Source: CAZLBV01 sp964557845 (lineage in GTDB: Bacteria; Acidobacteriota; Aminicenantia; Aminicenantales; Aminicenantaceae). From it: DNA of 10,039 bases. The stretch is from positions 1 through 10,039 of the forward strand of contig CAZLBV010000070.1 of assembly GCA_964557845.1 (NCBI GenBank), written 5' to 3'. Below are positions 1 through 5,940 of the stretch, piece after piece (the first letter of the stretch is position 1; every line of letters starts with the position of its first letter). The notes below the pieces were generated by a model. The model saw only the letters and a program-made list of their open reading frames with translations. It did not search any database and had not been told where the DNA came from. The translations under genes were made by a program, and so were the position numbers.

Positions 1-1
1 A

Positions 2-355
2 AAGACTGTTCCGGTCGATGCCCGGTTTTCCGTTAATTTCCCTGATCCTCCGGAGGGATTTTATGGGCTGCAGGCTCAAATAAATCTTAATATTGTGCAG
101 GGAGCCAGTTATCCTTATTTTTATTGTGTGCTGGCAGCCAAGCCTGGGTTTGACCTGAGCAGGTTCAAGGATAAGATCATTCTGGTGCCAAAGATCATCT
201 GTGAATACCAGGAGGACAGCAAGGCAGAGGTGTTGGTTATCCGTCAATATACCACTCGGAAATCCGGGTATCATACCAAAGACCGGCAGTGCGCGGAAAT
301 ACTAAGGCTTGCTCTGGAAGGGGGCCGGTTGATCTGCGCAGAGACACCTGCGTGA
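2..355 (+). CDS. 3' end of an unrecognised protein gene (5' truncated by window edge)
   Basis: The frame is open from base 2 to the TGA at 353-355, giving at least 117 C-terminal residues. No in-frame stop precedes the internal GTG at 95, and the residues before it (beginning KTVPVDARFSVNFPDPPEG) look like ordinary coding sequence. The GTG is therefore probably internal and the gene starts outside the window. The visible part has no signal peptide, membrane span or cysteine cluster. It alternates hydrophobic strands (IILVPKIICEY, AEVLVIRQYT) and ends in a short helix rich in Leu, Ala and Glu. I do not recognise the family. The 80 bp that follow, before the sigma factor, contain no clear terminator, so read-through into the stress operon is possible. 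Confidence 0.6.
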   Translation, partial: KTVPVDARFSVNFPDPPEGFYGLQAQINLNIVQGASYPYFYCVLAAKPGFDLSRFKDKIILVPKIICEYQEDSKAEVLVIRQYTTRKSGYHTKDRQCAEILRLALEGGRLICAETPA

Positions 356-435
356 TTATTGAAAAAAGACAGTTTTTCTGCCCGATCTAACAGTAAAAAA
401 CCTGGAGTTAGGGAGAGGCAAAGGCCAGATGAAGC

Positions 436-1011
436 ATGCTTGATGATGAGGAATTGATTCGCAGGATATCCGATAAAGATTCTGAAGCATTCGAGCAGTT
501 TGTCTTGCGCTATCAGTCTAAGGTTTTAAATATCTGTTATGGTTTTTTAGGTGATTATCAACAGGCAGAAGAAGCTGCCCAGGATGTATTTGTACAGATC
601 TTTCAGAAAGCCCTGTCTTTTCGTCATGAAAGCAAAGTATCAACCTGGATTTACAGGATAGCGGTGAATCGATCCTTGAATCTGATCCGGCATGAAAGAA
701 AACTCAAATGGATAAAAAAAGTAGGCCTTAACCAGTTAGATGAATATCAAGCAGAAAAAATTCCCTTCGAGCACCAAAATAATGAGCCTCCGGTCCTTTT
801 AGAGCGGAAAGAAACTATGCAGAGTTTGCGGAAAGCAATCGACAGGCTTTCCAATAAACAAAAAACCGCTTTTATACTTCATCAATTCGAAGGTTTATCA
901 ATTGAAGAGATCTCAGAGATCCTGAATGTATCAAAAAATACAGTCGAGGTTCGTATTCATCGGGCCAAAAGAAAATTGCAGTATATTCTGACTGGTCAAA
1001 TAAAAAAATAG
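436..1011 (+). CDS. ECF-subfamily RNA polymerase sigma factor
   Basis: This encodes an alternative sigma-70 family factor of 191 residues, the usual size for the group IV (ECF) class, which directs core RNA polymerase to stress promoters. Region 2 spans about residues 19-88 and includes the core-binding/-10 segment around DYQQAEEAAQDVFVQIF and the WIYRIAVNRSLN stretch. A variable linker covers about 90-130. Region 4 covers about 132-186, with a helix-turn-helix around LSIEEISEILNVSKNTVEVR and the basic tail RIHRAKRKL. Regions 1 and 3 are absent, as expected. The ATG at 436 is preceded only by a purine-rich stretch (GGGAGAGG at 411-418, rather far away). A membrane zinc-finger protein of the anti-sigma type follows after 67 bp, which strongly supports a sigma/anti-sigma pair. 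The target regulon is not visible; the two downstream Spy-like genes are obvious candidates. Confidence 0.95.
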   Translation: MLDDEELIRRISDKDSEAFEQFVLRYQSKVLNICYGFLGDYQQAEEAAQDVFVQIFQKALSFRHESKVSTWIYRIAVNRSLNLIRHERKLKWIKKVGLNQLDEYQAEKIPFEHQNNEPPVLLERKETMQSLRKAIDRLSNKQKTAFILHQFEGLSIEEISEILNVSKNTVEVRIHRAKRKLQYILTGQIKK

Positions 1012-1078
1012 GATAGGATAATAAAACTGTAAGTTTTTACTCCTTTTTGGTGTCATATTTATCTAAAGGAAAGCATGA

Positions 1079-1579
1079 ATGGATAAAACCTGCAGAATAG
1101 TTAAAAAAAAGCTGATCGATTATGTCGAGGGTAAACTGCCGGCTGATGAAATCCAGTTTATAGATGCGCATCGAAAAAATTGTGTTGAGTGCGAATTTTT
1201 GATCAAACGGTTTTCTGATATTTGGTCTAATGTTTCCAAGGTAGAGAGACTGCAGCCTTCTGATTCCTTTTGGCGGGGTCTCCAAACCAAAATTCTGGCT
1301 ATTGAGAGTCCGCAGCCTAAGGCTGATAGACTTTTCGCAGGTTTTAAAAGAATACTTCGTCCGGCAGCGTTGGTCATGATCCTTTTGGCGGGGATTTATT
1401 TCGGGTATCAGATGGGTAATATAACAGATGCGTTTGGCGATATTTCTAACAGAAAGATCACTGATGCTGAGAGCCCAGGGGAAGCCTATATTGAAAATTA
1501 TTTTCAGGACTTCATGGAGATTCCAACCGGGTCTCCGGCTGAATTTTATTTGCAGTCAATATTTTATAAAAAGGACTAA
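1079..1579 (+). CDS. membrane-bound zinc-finger (zf-HC2/ZAS) anti-sigma factor
   Basis: This 166-residue protein has the N-terminal ZAS signature His-x3-Cys-x2-Cys (H31, C35, C38), with a further Cys at residue 5 that could complete zinc binding. One hydrophobic span lies at about 95-113, followed by an exported C-terminal region of about 50 residues. By family knowledge the N-terminal domain sits in the cytoplasm and sequesters the partner sigma factor, while the outer domain senses or docks a sensor. The start at 1079 is set by AAAGGA at 1065-1070, eight bases upstream; an overlapping ATG at 1075 is out of frame. The gene lies 67 bp after the sigma gene and 5 bp before a Spy/CpxP-like gene, so the three are probably co-transcribed. 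It is short and has no obvious C-terminal protease-docking domain, so the downstream periplasmic protein may supply the sensing part (inference). Confidence 0.88.
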   Translation: MDKTCRIVKKKLIDYVEGKLPADEIQFIDAHRKNCVECEFLIKRFSDIWSNVSKVERLQPSDSFWRGLQTKILAIESPQPKADRLFAGFKRILRPAALVMILLAGIYFGYQMGNITDAFGDISNRKITDAESPGEAYIENYFQDFMEIPTGSPAEFYLQSIFYKKD

Positions 1580-1584
1580 GGGAT

Positions 1585-2094
1585 ATGAAGAAACGAGTTA
1601 TTTTAATAGTGTTGATCTTTTTATTTATTATAAATCTGACTGCTATCGCAACCTTTTCCTACAATCGGTGGCTTAAACCTAAAATAAATATGGCTGAGGA
1701 AGAACCACAGAAGATATGGGAATCTATACAAGATCAGGTGGCCTTAGAGCCACCCCAGTTGGAAAGAATGAAAAACTTACGATCCTCCTTTGAAAAGGAA
1801 ATTCTATCCCTTCGAATAGAGATATGGCGGAAAAAAGCCGTCTTATTAGAGGAAATAAGAAATCCCGATCCGGATCTAGCCCGCATTGATAAAGCGATCG
1901 ATGAATTGAGCCGTCTGCAGGTCGAAATTCAGAAAAAAACCATTAGAAATATATTGAAAGATAAAGAGATCCTCTCTCCCTGGCAGCAGAGAAGATACTT
2001 TTCTTTGTTTGAAAGGCATCTGCAGGAGCCCAGAAGAGGATGGGGAAGGAAAGGTTTTGGGTGGAGAGGGCATGGATTAGGGAATTACAATTGA
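1585..2094 (+). CDS. membrane-anchored Spy/CpxP-like periplasmic heavy-metal sensor protein
   Basis: This 169-residue protein has a hydrophobic N-terminal segment at about residues 5-25 with no clear signal-peptidase site, so it is probably a membrane anchor. A long, charged, helical region follows (about 40-147). It contains two degenerate LTxxQ-type motifs, LEPPQ at 54-58 and LSPWQ at 130-134, the hallmark of the Spy/CpxP/CnrX/ZraP helical-hairpin family. The C-terminus (about 149-169) is short, basic and rich in Gly, Trp and Arg, with a histidine in GRGHGL, and foreshadows the longer tail of the second Spy-like protein. It begins 5 bp after the anti-sigma stop, with AAGGGAT just upstream of the ATG, so it is almost certainly translated from the same mRNA. 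By analogy with CnrX it could sense periplasmic metal or misfolding and signal through the anti-sigma factor. Metal specificity cannot be read from the sequence. Confidence 0.82.
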   Translation: MKKRVILIVLIFLFIINLTAIATFSYNRWLKPKINMAEEEPQKIWESIQDQVALEPPQLERMKNLRSSFEKEILSLRIEIWRKKAVLLEEIRNPDPDLARIDKAIDELSRLQVEIQKKTIRNILKDKEILSPWQQRRYFSLFERHLQEPRRGWGRKGFGWRGHGLGNYN

Positions 2095-2101
2095 TAACAA
2101 A

Positions 2102-2356
2102 CCTGGTCTATTCATAAAAAATGCCGATGGAAATGTTAAATACATTATTATTCAGGAATGTGAAACACTTCTACAAAAAACATTTCTTATCTCGATTTTT
2201 ATTCCATGTTATTTATTTTAATCGGCATTTTTTCCCCCTTTGGGGCGCGCCGATCTCAGCACAAACACTTTACCGCCCTGAGTTCGCGGTAGACATCTAC
2301 AGCTTCACTCAAGGCGTCTTGTGTTTGCACCAATTTCGACGCGTGAATAATCCAGG
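2102..2356 (+). repeat. structured dispersed repeat, copy 1 (full length, about 255 bp)
   Basis: The ends are imperfect inverted repeats: CCTGGTCTATTCA at 2102-2114 and TGAATAATCCAGG at 2344-2356, matching at 11 of 13 positions. Inside, a perfect 13-bp inverted repeat (2116-2128 with 2221-2233, AAAAAATGCCGAT) closes a 92-nt loop. A block shared with copy 2, CCGATCTCAGCA, lies at 2250-2261. The next seven bases (CAAACAC, 2262-2268) are exactly complementary to GTGTTTG at 2321-2327. Between them are a small stem CGC/GCG (2274-2276 with 2286-2288) and the hairpin GTAG/CTAC (2289-2292 with 2297-2300). The element starts 7 bases after the stop codon of the first Spy-like gene and ends 26 bases before the ATG of the second. 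It contains no credible protein gene. It may be a non-autonomous mobile element, a structured RNA, or both. Confidence 0.8.
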
Positions 2357-2382
2357 TAAATTATATCTATAGGGAGAAAAAA

Positions 2383-3009
2383 ATGAAAAAAATTCAGATT
2401 TATGTTTATTTTGCCATGGTGTTCTTTTTAATGACAGCCGTATCGGGCTGGGCCCAGGAAGATCTAGAGTCAGAAATGATGCCTTACTATGGGCTAAATC
2501 TCACCCAAGAACAGATTGATAAGATCCAACAGATGAGATTGGATTTTCAGAGGGAGATCCTCGAATTGAGAACCCAGCTTCAGGGAAAGTACCTTGAATT
2601 GAGAAATCTGTATTATAAAGGGGAATCCCAGGAGACGATCGATAATAGTATTGCTCAGATCCAAAAAATGAGTCTGGAACTTGAGCAAAAGTATTCAGAT
2701 CATCTCAATCAGATCAGGGGGCTTTTGACAAATGAGCAGAAAGCGATGTTTGACAGATGGGGTGGTTTAGGCCTCGGATTAGGCAGATGGGGCGGTGGAT
2801 TAGGGATGGGATACGGATATGGATACGGATATGGCCCTGGATTCGGCAGGGGATTCAACCGTGGTTGGGGCAGGGGATTCAGGCCCGGTTGGGGCGGAGG
2901 ATGGGGCCAAGGCCCAGGCATGGGAATGAGAATGGGAATGGGATACAGATGCCCGTGGTTTTATCAAGGAGGATTTAACCGGTTTAATTGGCTCAGAAAC
3001 TGGCGGTAA
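2383..3009 (+). CDS. secreted Spy/CpxP-like protein with a long Gly/Trp/Arg/Met-rich tail
   Basis: This is a 208-residue periplasmic protein. A signal peptide covers residues 1-25, with likely cleavage after SGWAQ. The helical-hairpin domain runs from about 36 to 126 and carries two canonical LTxxQ motifs, LTQEQ at 40-44 and LTNEQ at 115-119, typical of Spy/CpxP chaperone-like or metal-sensor proteins. From about 127 to the end the sequence is low complexity, rich in Gly, Trp, Arg, Tyr and Met, with a YGYGYGYG run and a GMGMRMGMG run. The only Cys in the mature protein (190) lies in the tail. Known Spy proteins have at most short tails of this kind. Methionine and aromatic side chains could bind Cu(I)/Ag(I) or a surface, but that is inference. 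The ATG is preceded by AGGGAG at 2370-2375. It follows the sigma, anti-sigma and first Spy-like genes, separated by a repeat element, so it may be the last gene of the operon or a regulon member with its own promoter. Confidence 0.85.
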   Translation: MKKIQIYVYFAMVFFLMTAVSGWAQEDLESEMMPYYGLNLTQEQIDKIQQMRLDFQREILELRTQLQGKYLELRNLYYKGESQETIDNSIAQIQKMSLELEQKYSDHLNQIRGLLTNEQKAMFDRWGGLGLGLGRWGGGLGMGYGYGYGYGPGFGRGFNRGWGRGFRPGWGGGWGQGPGMGMRMGMGYRCPWFYQGGFNRFNWLRNWR

Positions 3010-3012
3010 TTT

Positions 3013-3262
3013 ACTGAATTATCAGTAAAATAGGCCGATTGAAACCTTCCTCTCTTTCTTTTTAGGAAGTTGATTCTATCCTAAAAGAAGACAGATGGAA
3101 TCGATCATAAAACTTTTTAGATTTAATATCGGCCTCTTTTACCCTATGGGCGACCCGATCTCAGCACATTCGCTTCGGCTTGACTGGTTCAAGGTAGTTC
3201 ACTACATTTTCACCTGCCTGCGCCTTGCAAATGCACCAACCTCGGGCCGCTGATAATCCAGG
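3013..3262 (+). repeat. structured dispersed repeat, copy 2 (full length, about 250 bp)
   Basis: This has the same architecture as the copy at 2102-2356 but a divergent sequence. The ends pair: ACTGAATTATCAG at 3013-3025 with CTGATAATCCAGG at 3250-3262, 11 of 13. The long-range stem is 3026-3039 with 3128-3141, 13 of 14 pairs, centred on AGGCCGAT/ATCGGCCT. The conserved block CCGATCTCAGCA is at 3155-3166. The following seven bases (CATTCGC, 3167-3173) pair with GCAAATG at 3227-3233 with one mismatch. A stem CTTGA/TCAAG (3179-3183 with 3189-3193) and the hairpin GTAG/CTAC (3194-3197 with 3202-3205) lie between. The loop of the long-range stem (3040-3127) shares no clear sequence with copy 1 and forms its own hairpins, for example CTTCCT/AGGAAG. 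An extra 8-bp hairpin, TTTACTGA/TCAGTAAA at 3010-3029, overlaps the left end just after the stop codon. Confidence 0.8.
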
Positions 3263-3268
3263 CATATG

Positions 3269-3373
3269 CCTATATTCGTCGAAATTGCGTCTCCGTGAGG
3301 GAAGTTGAGACGGACATGGAATGGCAGCTGCTGTCTTGCCCTGACAGCAATAACGGTGCTTGAATAATCCAGG
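3269..3373 (+). repeat. short variant of the same repeat family (about 105 bp)
   Basis: This element ends in the identical terminus TGAATAATCCAGG at 3361-3373. Its left edge (CCTATATTC at 3269-3277, then GTCGAAATTG) is a degenerate inverted copy of a family right end: the reverse complement of the right end at 2102-2356 also contains GTCGAAATTG. The interior lacks the CCGATCTCAGCA block. Instead it forms two strong hairpins: CGTCTC with GAGACG (around 3288-3312), and TGCTGTC with GACAGCA (around 3329-3349). It abuts the full copy at 3013-3262 and ends 22 bases past the stop codon of the convergent kinase-like gene. It may be a distinct subfamily or a fusion of two broken copies. Confidence 0.6.
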
Positions 3374-3395
3374 AAGATATGATTCTTCGTTATCG

Positions 3396-4226
3396 CTAAT
3401 AGAGGACTTTATCTTCTCCCTCTTTTTCTATGCGTTTATTGAGCCATTCTAGGATCAGATCTCTACGGATGAGGACACATTCGATCTCTTTATCCGTCAG
3501 ATATTCGCCAACAACCTCTCGTATAATTTCGGGGTTTAAAGATTTTAGTTTTTCCACAAAGGCTCTGGGCAGTTCCTTCATTATAAAGCCGGGATTTTCC
3601 CGGTTGTGTTCATCGTAGATCAGGTTTTCGGTGAATTTTTTACTGGTGCGGAAACTGCGGGAATGGTCGATGAGGATCAAGCGGAAATCCTCTGTAAACC
3701 GGTAGTTTTCCTGGTGGCGGTCTTCATTGGCGATGAGATTATCAAAGGCCCGGTGCAGGTAGATCGCTCTGTTATAAGGGAAAACCCGGTAAGAGGGCAT
3801 TTTGATCTTTTCATCGTTATGTTCTTTTAAACTTCTTACACCCAGATAGATCTGACAGGATCCCTTTCTACCTTTATAGGTCTTTTCCACAGTGGGCGGG
3901 ACCATGTTCAATCCTAAATACCTGTCCAGTCTGTAAGCTGCGATCTCCCATTTCCAGCTTTCTATATAACCTTTCATCCTACCTTCACAGTCTTTCCATA
4001 TAGCTTTTCTTACCTCCCCGTCCTTTTCTAAAGTTACTTCCCAGGGATTGGTCACAGCCTGCCTGCCTTTCCAGGGTTGTTCGGCTTTAACGATTTCCGC
4101 TGTTTTGAGGTATTCTTCCCATTTGGGGAATTCGGCTATTTCCTCCGCGGTGAATTGCGCCTGTAGTAAAAAACCAGAGAAAAGAAATAAGATAAGGAAT
4201 AAAAATCCACCGTGATTTTTTTTCAT
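3396..4226 (-). CDS. exported PI3/4-kinase/HipA/Fam20C-like kinase-fold protein
   Basis: I place the start at 4226, the ATG of MKKNHGGF, giving 276 residues. GAGGGGG lies just upstream (about 4231-4238), and the protein then begins with a good signal peptide (hydrophobic FLFLILFLFSGFLL, cleavage near LQAQ). A longer in-frame start at 4268 would bury that signal. In the mature part a candidate nucleotide-binding Lys lies in KAIWKDCEGR (about 74-83), and EIAAYRLDRYLGLNMVPPTV (about 95-114) carries the conserved Glu. The catalytic-type motif NEDRHQEN is at 167-174 and the metal-binding DHSRSF at 187-192. DRHxxN followed by an Asp is the signature of PI3/4-kinase-like and HipA/Fam20C-type kinases. 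These residues all appear intact, so activity on an exported protein, lipid or sugar is plausible but unproven. The gene follows the GT39 gene on the same strand after 154 bp and has its own promoter candidate. Confidence 0.75.
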   Translation of the reverse strand: MKKNHGGFLFLILFLFSGFLLQAQFTAEEIAEFPKWEEYLKTAEIVKAEQPWKGRQAVTNPWEVTLEKDGEVRKAIWKDCEGRMKGYIESWKWEIAAYRLDRYLGLNMVPPTVEKTYKGRKGSCQIYLGVRSLKEHNDEKIKMPSYRVFPYNRAIYLHRAFDNLIANEDRHQENYRFTEDFRLILIDHSRSFRTSKKFTENLIYDEHNRENPGFIMKELPRAFVEKLKSLNPEIIREVVGEYLTDKEIECVLIRRDLILEWLNKRIEKEGEDKVLY

Positions 4227-4339
4227 GGTTACCCCCTCAAAATAATTCTTTTTAAAAAAAACAGGCATTATTTCTCTTTTATTAAAGAGTGTTCTCCCGC
4301 CTCAAATATAAATGATTTTTATTGTTCTATCTGTTGTTT

Positions 4340-4368
4340 AATTTAATGTCGAATGAAGAATTTGTCAA
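4340..4368 (-). promoter_or_regulatory. sigma-70-type promoter for the exported kinase-like gene
   Basis: On the minus strand, TTGACA (4368-4363) is followed after exactly 17 nt by TAAATT (4345-4340), a perfect -35 box and a 4/6 -10 box. The implied leader is about 105 nt and contains a small hairpin CTCTTT/AAAGAG (4274-4279 with 4284-4289). The position just after the upstream GT39 stop codon fits an independent promoter. Confidence 0.55.
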
Positions 4369-4380
4369 TTCATATCCATA

Positions 4381-5940
4381 CTAAATAAAGTGTTTTTCAG
4401 CTTTCCATATATCTTCTACTGATTCTTTAAATCCTTTACAGATGAAAACCGGCAGATTGTTTTCATAGGGCATACAGTACTCACATCTGATAGTGCCGGC
4501 ATATTCAACCTGTTCAAAATACTGTTCTAGATCTTCTCTGCTGGCATCAAGGTCTCTGCTTTCGCCTATGGTCAATATCACATCGAAGTTTTTATCACCG
4601 GGCCCCCAAAACCAGTAGCTGTTGTGGGTGCATAAAGCTTTGGGAAGATCATACTTTCGCCCGAAAAAATCAATGGCTCCGGCCTCGCCATAATTATTGA
4701 CATAAATAGTACATAAAGCTTGTTCTTCCGCAGATAAACTGTTATATGCGTGCGCAAATACAACTGTCATTTCTTCCCATCCGAACATGTCGGCAAAATG
4801 CTGCGGGAGCTTACCCATCTCATGTTTTTCACCTGAAGTTTCGCTGAGCCCGAAGGAACTGGTATATTCGGCTGTGTTCTCAGGAGAGAGCAGAGGCAGG
4901 GTTAGAGGAGCCGTGATGAAAGTGAATGCTATTAAAACTGCAATCAAAAGTGATTTTATTCCAGTAAGAATCTTGTTTTTTGGCATCATTTCATAGAGGA
5001 CAGCTCCTCCAGCGAAGAGGATGGGGTAAGCCGGGGCTAAATAGTAATCTTTAGCTTCCTGAAGAGTAAAGAGAATATAGATCGATAGATACATCCATCC
5101 AAAGAGCCGGTAATTTTTTCCCTTTTTGTGAAAAAAGAAATAATAAAGCCCTGCGGCCCAGATAAAAAGGGTAACAGGATTATTAAAGAGGATCTGGCCG
5201 ATTAAAAATCTAAAGGGACTGACATCCGCCATCTTAAAGGCTCTGGCGTTATGCATAAATTCCAGTGTGGGCCATCCATGGGTTAGATTCCAGATGATAT
5301 AGGGGAGGAATAACACTAAGGCCAGCACTAAACCCATCCAGAGATAGGGGCTTTTTAGTTGTTTTCTCTGCTTTGTAAGGATAACTCCTGCAGCTATCCC
5401 GGAACAAAGGAAAAGTACAGAGATCTTGTTTTGCAGCCCGATCCCGGCTGTCAGTCCGAATGCCAGCCAGTATTTAGGATTTTCCGTTTTAATGATTTTG
5501 ACAATCAGCAGGATGCAGATCTGCCAGAAGATCAGGTCCAGAGAGTTCATAGAGTAAGTGTGGAAAATCGCAAAATTTCCGGTTGTGGCTAGGGTGGCAG
5601 CAGAGGCCAGAGCCAAGGCATATTTTTTCCCTCCCAGTTCCCGGGTGATCAAACCGGTAAGAAATATGAACAGGGCTCCTCCTAAAGCAGGGAGAATACG
5701 GATGGCAAAAAGAGAATCTCCTAGAAAAAAACGTACGGTTTTGAGCAGAAGAATGGACAGCGGAGGTAGATCAACGAAACCGAAATCTAGATGCTGGGTA
5801 CAGGCGATATAATAGAGCTCATCCCTGAAATAACCGAATTCCGAGATGGCGGCAAGCTGAAACGCCAGCTTGACTGCGGCAAAATATCCAATTATCATCC
5901 AATCAGACAACCAAATCTGCCTGGAAAATATTTTGCTCAT
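4381..5940 (-). CDS. GT39-family (ArnT/PMT-like) integral membrane glycosyltransferase
   Basis: This 519-residue protein has many membrane spans in its first ~345 residues and a soluble C-terminal domain (about 370-519). The first outer loop contains GYFRDELYYIACTQHL (about 36-51), with the acidic pair D40/E41 at the place of the catalytic acidic residues of the GT-C fold (ArnT, PMT, GT39/GT83). It is followed by FGFVDLPPL, typical of bacterial GT39 proteins. Such enzymes transfer a sugar from a polyprenyl-phosphate donor to lipid A, a protein or another envelope acceptor on the outer face of the membrane; the substrate cannot be told here. The ATG at 5940 overlaps the stop of the EamA transporter gene (ATGA, 4 nt), with AAGGA about 8 nt upstream, so the two are translationally coupled. 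Confidence 0.88.
   Translation of the reverse strand: MSKIFSRQIWLSDWMIIGYFAAVKLAFQLAAISEFGYFRDELYYIACTQHLDFGFVDLPPLSILLLKTVRFFLGDSLFAIRILPALGGALFIFLTGLITRELGGKKYALALASAATLATTGNFAIFHTYSMNSLDLIFWQICILLIVKIIKTENPKYWLAFGLTAGIGLQNKISVLFLCSGIAAGVILTKQRKQLKSPYLWMGLVLALVLFLPYIIWNLTHGWPTLEFMHNARAFKMADVSPFRFLIGQILFNNPVTLFIWAAGLYYFFFHKKGKNYRLFGWMYLSIYILFTLQEAKDYYLAPAYPILFAGGAVLYEMMPKNKILTGIKSLLIAVLIAFTFITAPLTLPLLSPENTAEYTSSFGLSETSGEKHEMGKLPQHFADMFGWEEMTVVFAHAYNSLSAEEQALCTIYVNNYGEAGAIDFFGRKYDLPKALCTHNSYWFWGPGDKNFDVILTIGESRDLDASREDLEQYFEQVEYAGTIRCEYCMPYENNLPVFICKGFKESVEDIWKAEKHFI

Noticed and set aside
95..355. Separate 86-residue gene starting at GTG 95
   Set aside because: The frame is open and protein-like back to the window edge and there is no ribosome binding site, so it is treated as the tail of a longer gene.
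359..389. Promoter for the sigma operon (TTGAAA with a later ATCTAA)
   Set aside because: The spacing is about 19 nt with a poor -10 box, and ECF operons often use their own non-consensus promoter; there is not enough to call one.
401..413. CCTGGAGTTAGGG as another repeat terminus
   Set aside because: It matches only the CCTGGA part of the family end and has no adjacent family sequence.
2102..2356. Group II intron or IscB/TnpB-type guide RNA
   Set aside because: There is no GTGYG-like 5' end, no recognisable domain V, and no reverse transcriptase, IscB or TnpB gene nearby. The structured-RNA idea stays open but without a named class.
2121..2372. 83-codon + strand ORF across the first repeat
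   Set aside because: It lies almost entirely inside the structured repeat, has no ribosome binding site and shows random-looking composition.
2709..2921. Proline-rich minus-strand ORF and a second + strand ORF over the Gly-rich tail
   Set aside because: Both are shadows of the low-complexity coding sequence of the Spy-like gene.
3010..3029. Hairpin TTTACTGA/TCAGTAAA as an intrinsic terminator of the second Spy-like gene
   Set aside because: The stem is AT-rich and not followed by a T-run on either strand; it overlaps the left end of a repeat copy, which explains it.
2095..3395. CRISPR array or integron attC cassette array
   Set aside because: The repeats are about 250 bp, few, divergent and not regularly spaced. 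There is no cas gene, no integron integrase and no GTTRRRY-type core site.
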